Shown: piece by piece, positions 5,714 to 6,777 of the stretch
Position numbering within the stretch: the stretch's first letter is position 1
How the letters are laid out: the number at the start of each line of letters is the position of its first letter
Assembly: GCA_021819725.1 (NCBI GenBank)
Contig: JAKAQR010000094.1
Span: forward strand, 1-6,777
Length of the DNA stretch: 6,777 nt
Direction of reading: 5' to 3'
Source: Actinomycetes bacterium
GTDB lineage: Bacteria; Actinomycetota; Acidimicrobiia; Acidimicrobiales; Acidimicrobiaceae
Made by a program: the position numbers and the translations under genes
Notes under the pieces: model-generated
Database searches by the model: none
Seen by the model: the letters and a program-made list of their open reading frames with translations, nothing else
What the model was told of the DNA's origin: nothing

Positions 5714-6646
5714 ATGCGGCGACGGCATCGGTGCAACCCAAGGGCCCTTGCTCACTTCGATGACACGCTCCTCACCGCTGCCGCCGTCTTGGCCGAGGAC
5801 AATGCAGTGGTCACGACCGCACATCTGTTTGTCGCCATTGAGCACTCCGAGGAGCTATTCACATGGTGGGGGTCGGTCTCGTCTCGTGGCATGTCGCCGA
5901 GGGAGGCTGGCGGTTTCTTGACCCCAGCGGGAAAGAGCAATGACTCACCGCCGACTGCCTCTAACCCTGGTGCCAGCTTTGACTCCTTCGCATCCCAGGC
6001 CGTTGGCTCCGCATCGAAGTGGGCCAAAGAGCGCGCTGAGCAAGCCGGGGCTGCCCATCTTGTCGTGGTACTGCTCGATCACGGGAGCGCCCCAATTGCC
6101 GACGCGCTAACAGCGGCGGGTGTGGACGCTGCACCGCTGCGTGGGCGGGCACTCGCGTCGTTCGGTGTGCGAAGTGACCACCCACCTGTTGCGCTCGACC
6201 CGCTCCTGCCGAAAGGGACTTCCAACCGCCCTGTCCTTGCCGTCTCGGCTCTTCCCGAGGATGCCTGGGCAGAGTGTCTTCATCACCAGGAGGTCCTTCC
6301 GCTTGAGCGACTGCACCTGCGCTCGGATGCGGACGCGATAGTCTTGAACGAGCAAAGAGCCGTGCTACGCCTCGCCGATCGCTTGATCCTGGACGATGAC
6401 CAGCGGTACTCACTGCTTCATCACCATCTTGACGAGGTTCGCCGACGAGAAGTGGCCGCTGTGCCCTCCCTGTTCGATCGGCCCCACCCGTCCCGTGCGG
6501 TGATAAGCCGCTCGCCAGAGCCATCCCAGTGGCAACCAGGCGTCGTCACCACCTTGTTCCGTCAGGTTGGCGATGCTGGTTCGCCAACCGTCATGTCAGC
6601 CTGCGGGCCCGGTGGCTGCATCCGACCGAGCAGCACGAAGAAGTAA
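5714..6646 (+). CDS. Clp N-terminal (Clp-R) domain protein without AAA+ module
   Basis: This 310-residue protein resembles only the N-terminal domain of ClpA/ClpC, the substrate- and adaptor-binding double repeat. The first repeat is short (about residues 14-50: FDDTLLTAAAVLAEDN, TTAHLFVAIEHSEELF). The second is clearer (about 90-151: FDSFASQAVGSASKWAKERA, AAHLVVVLLDHGSAPIADAL, TAAGVDAAPLRGRALASFGV) and follows the family pattern EHLLLALL...LGVD..LR...L. A Ser/Pro-rich linker (about 70-88) separates them. No Walker A or B is present, so it is not a chaperone ATPase. The C-terminal half (about 160-310) has charged helical stretches such as AVLRLADRLILDDDQRYSLL that I do not recognise. The ATG is the first start after the in-frame stop at 5702-5704 and fits the leaderless promoter. 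An unidentified gene follows 15 bases later. It could act as a substrate receptor or adaptor, or a stress-related regulator; this is inference. Confidence 0.75.
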   Translation: MRRRHRCNPRALAHFDDTLLTAAAVLAEDNAVVTTAHLFVAIEHSEELFTWWGSVSSRGMSPREAGGFLTPAGKSNDSPPTASNPGASFDSFASQAVGSASKWAKERAEQAGAAHLVVVLLDHGSAPIADALTAAGVDAAPLRGRALASFGVRSDHPPVALDPLLPKGTSNRPVLAVSALPEDAWAECLHHQEVLPLERLHLRSDADAIVLNEQRAVLRLADRLILDDDQRYSLLHHHLDEVRRREVAAVPSLFDRPHPSRAVISRSPEPSQWQPGVVTTLFRQVGDAGSPTVMSACGPGGCIRPSSTKK

Positions 6647-6647
6647 G

Positions 6648-6653
6648 AAGGAG
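6648..6653 (+). promoter_or_regulatory. Ribosome binding site of the last gene
   Basis: AAGGAG is a near-perfect Shine-Dalgarno eight bases before the ATG at 6662. It overlaps the region just after the Clp-N stop codon, supporting translation of a second gene in the same transcript. Confidence 0.75.
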
Positions 6654-6661
6654 ACACCATC

Positions 6662-6777
6662 ATGCGCCGAGCCGGGAGTGCGTCGTGGCGATTCTCCCAC
6701 GACATTGACCAGACGCTTCATGCCTTGCTCTACATCCGCGACGCCCTCGGCCTCACGGTCGAGCAAGCTCCGAGAGT
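6662..6777 (+). CDS. Unidentified gene, 5' part only (runs off the window)
   Basis: Thirty-eight codons are visible, open to the window edge, beginning MRRAGSASWRFSHDIDQTLH and continuing with ALLYIRDALGLTVEQAPR. I do not recognise the family. The strong AAGGAG site and the 15-base gap after the Clp-N gene argue for a real start and a shared operon. The visible part is soluble in character with a helical stretch (ALLYIRDALGL) and no signal peptide or membrane segment. It may be the functional partner of the Clp-N protein. Confidence 0.6.
   Translation, partial: MRRAGSASWRFSHDIDQTLHALLYIRDALGLTVEQAPR

Noticed and set aside
5961..6524. 187-codon open frame on the - strand inside the Clp-N gene
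   Set aside because: It is low-complexity Arg/Gly/Pro/Ala-rich sequence with no recognisable domain, and lies opposite a frame with clear Clp-N homology. It is best explained as an antisense shadow of GC-rich coding DNA.

Overview
The window comes from a bacterial chromosome, most likely an actinobacterium of moderate GC content. An acidophilic Acidimicrobiia-type genome (Ferrimicrobium-like) would fit, but this is a guess from protein style and codon use. The supporting signs are GTG starts, a TANNNT -10 box placed so that one gene would be leaderless, a Clp-N domain protein of actinobacterial style, and actinobacterial-type IS families. No rRNA, tRNA or CRISPR array is visible.

Layout. (1) Positions 1-1540 are a graveyard of two transposases on the + strand. 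The first is an IS3-family OrfB broken by frameshifts and stops, in which the third catalytic acidic residue is also changed (E to Q). The second is a 3' remnant of an unrelated DDE transposase, broken by two frameshifts. (2) Positions 1541-1919 hold no convincing gene and end in a promoter-like -10 box and a nine-G tract used as ribosome binding site. (3) Positions 1920-4159 hold the only clearly intact operon-like block: a DUF805 membrane protein, an ABC-type ATPase and an ABC-2 permease. The last two overlap by 4 bases. Together they would form a two-component ABC exporter with a small membrane partner. (4) Positions 4160-4487 are a convergent gene-free stretch with one stem-loop. (5) Positions 4488-5567, on the - strand, are a second graveyard: a frameshifted DUF6788 gene followed, further right, by the 5' third of an IS21-family istA, with that element's repeated terminal sequence (TGTCCGA repeats) at the outer end. 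(6) From 5702 to the end, on the + strand, lies a gene for a Clp N-terminal (ClpN/R) domain protein without an AAA+ ATPase, apparently leaderless, followed 15 bases later by the start of an unidentified gene that runs off the window.

Reading as a whole: an exporter operon has been left between two decayed IS clusters, which suggests a mobile or rearranged segment. The parts that most deserve a second look are the poly-G ribosome binding site in front of the DUF805-ABC operon, the DUF805-exporter association itself, and the Clp-N-only protein with its unknown downstream partner. No complete, clearly new system can be proven from the sequence alone.
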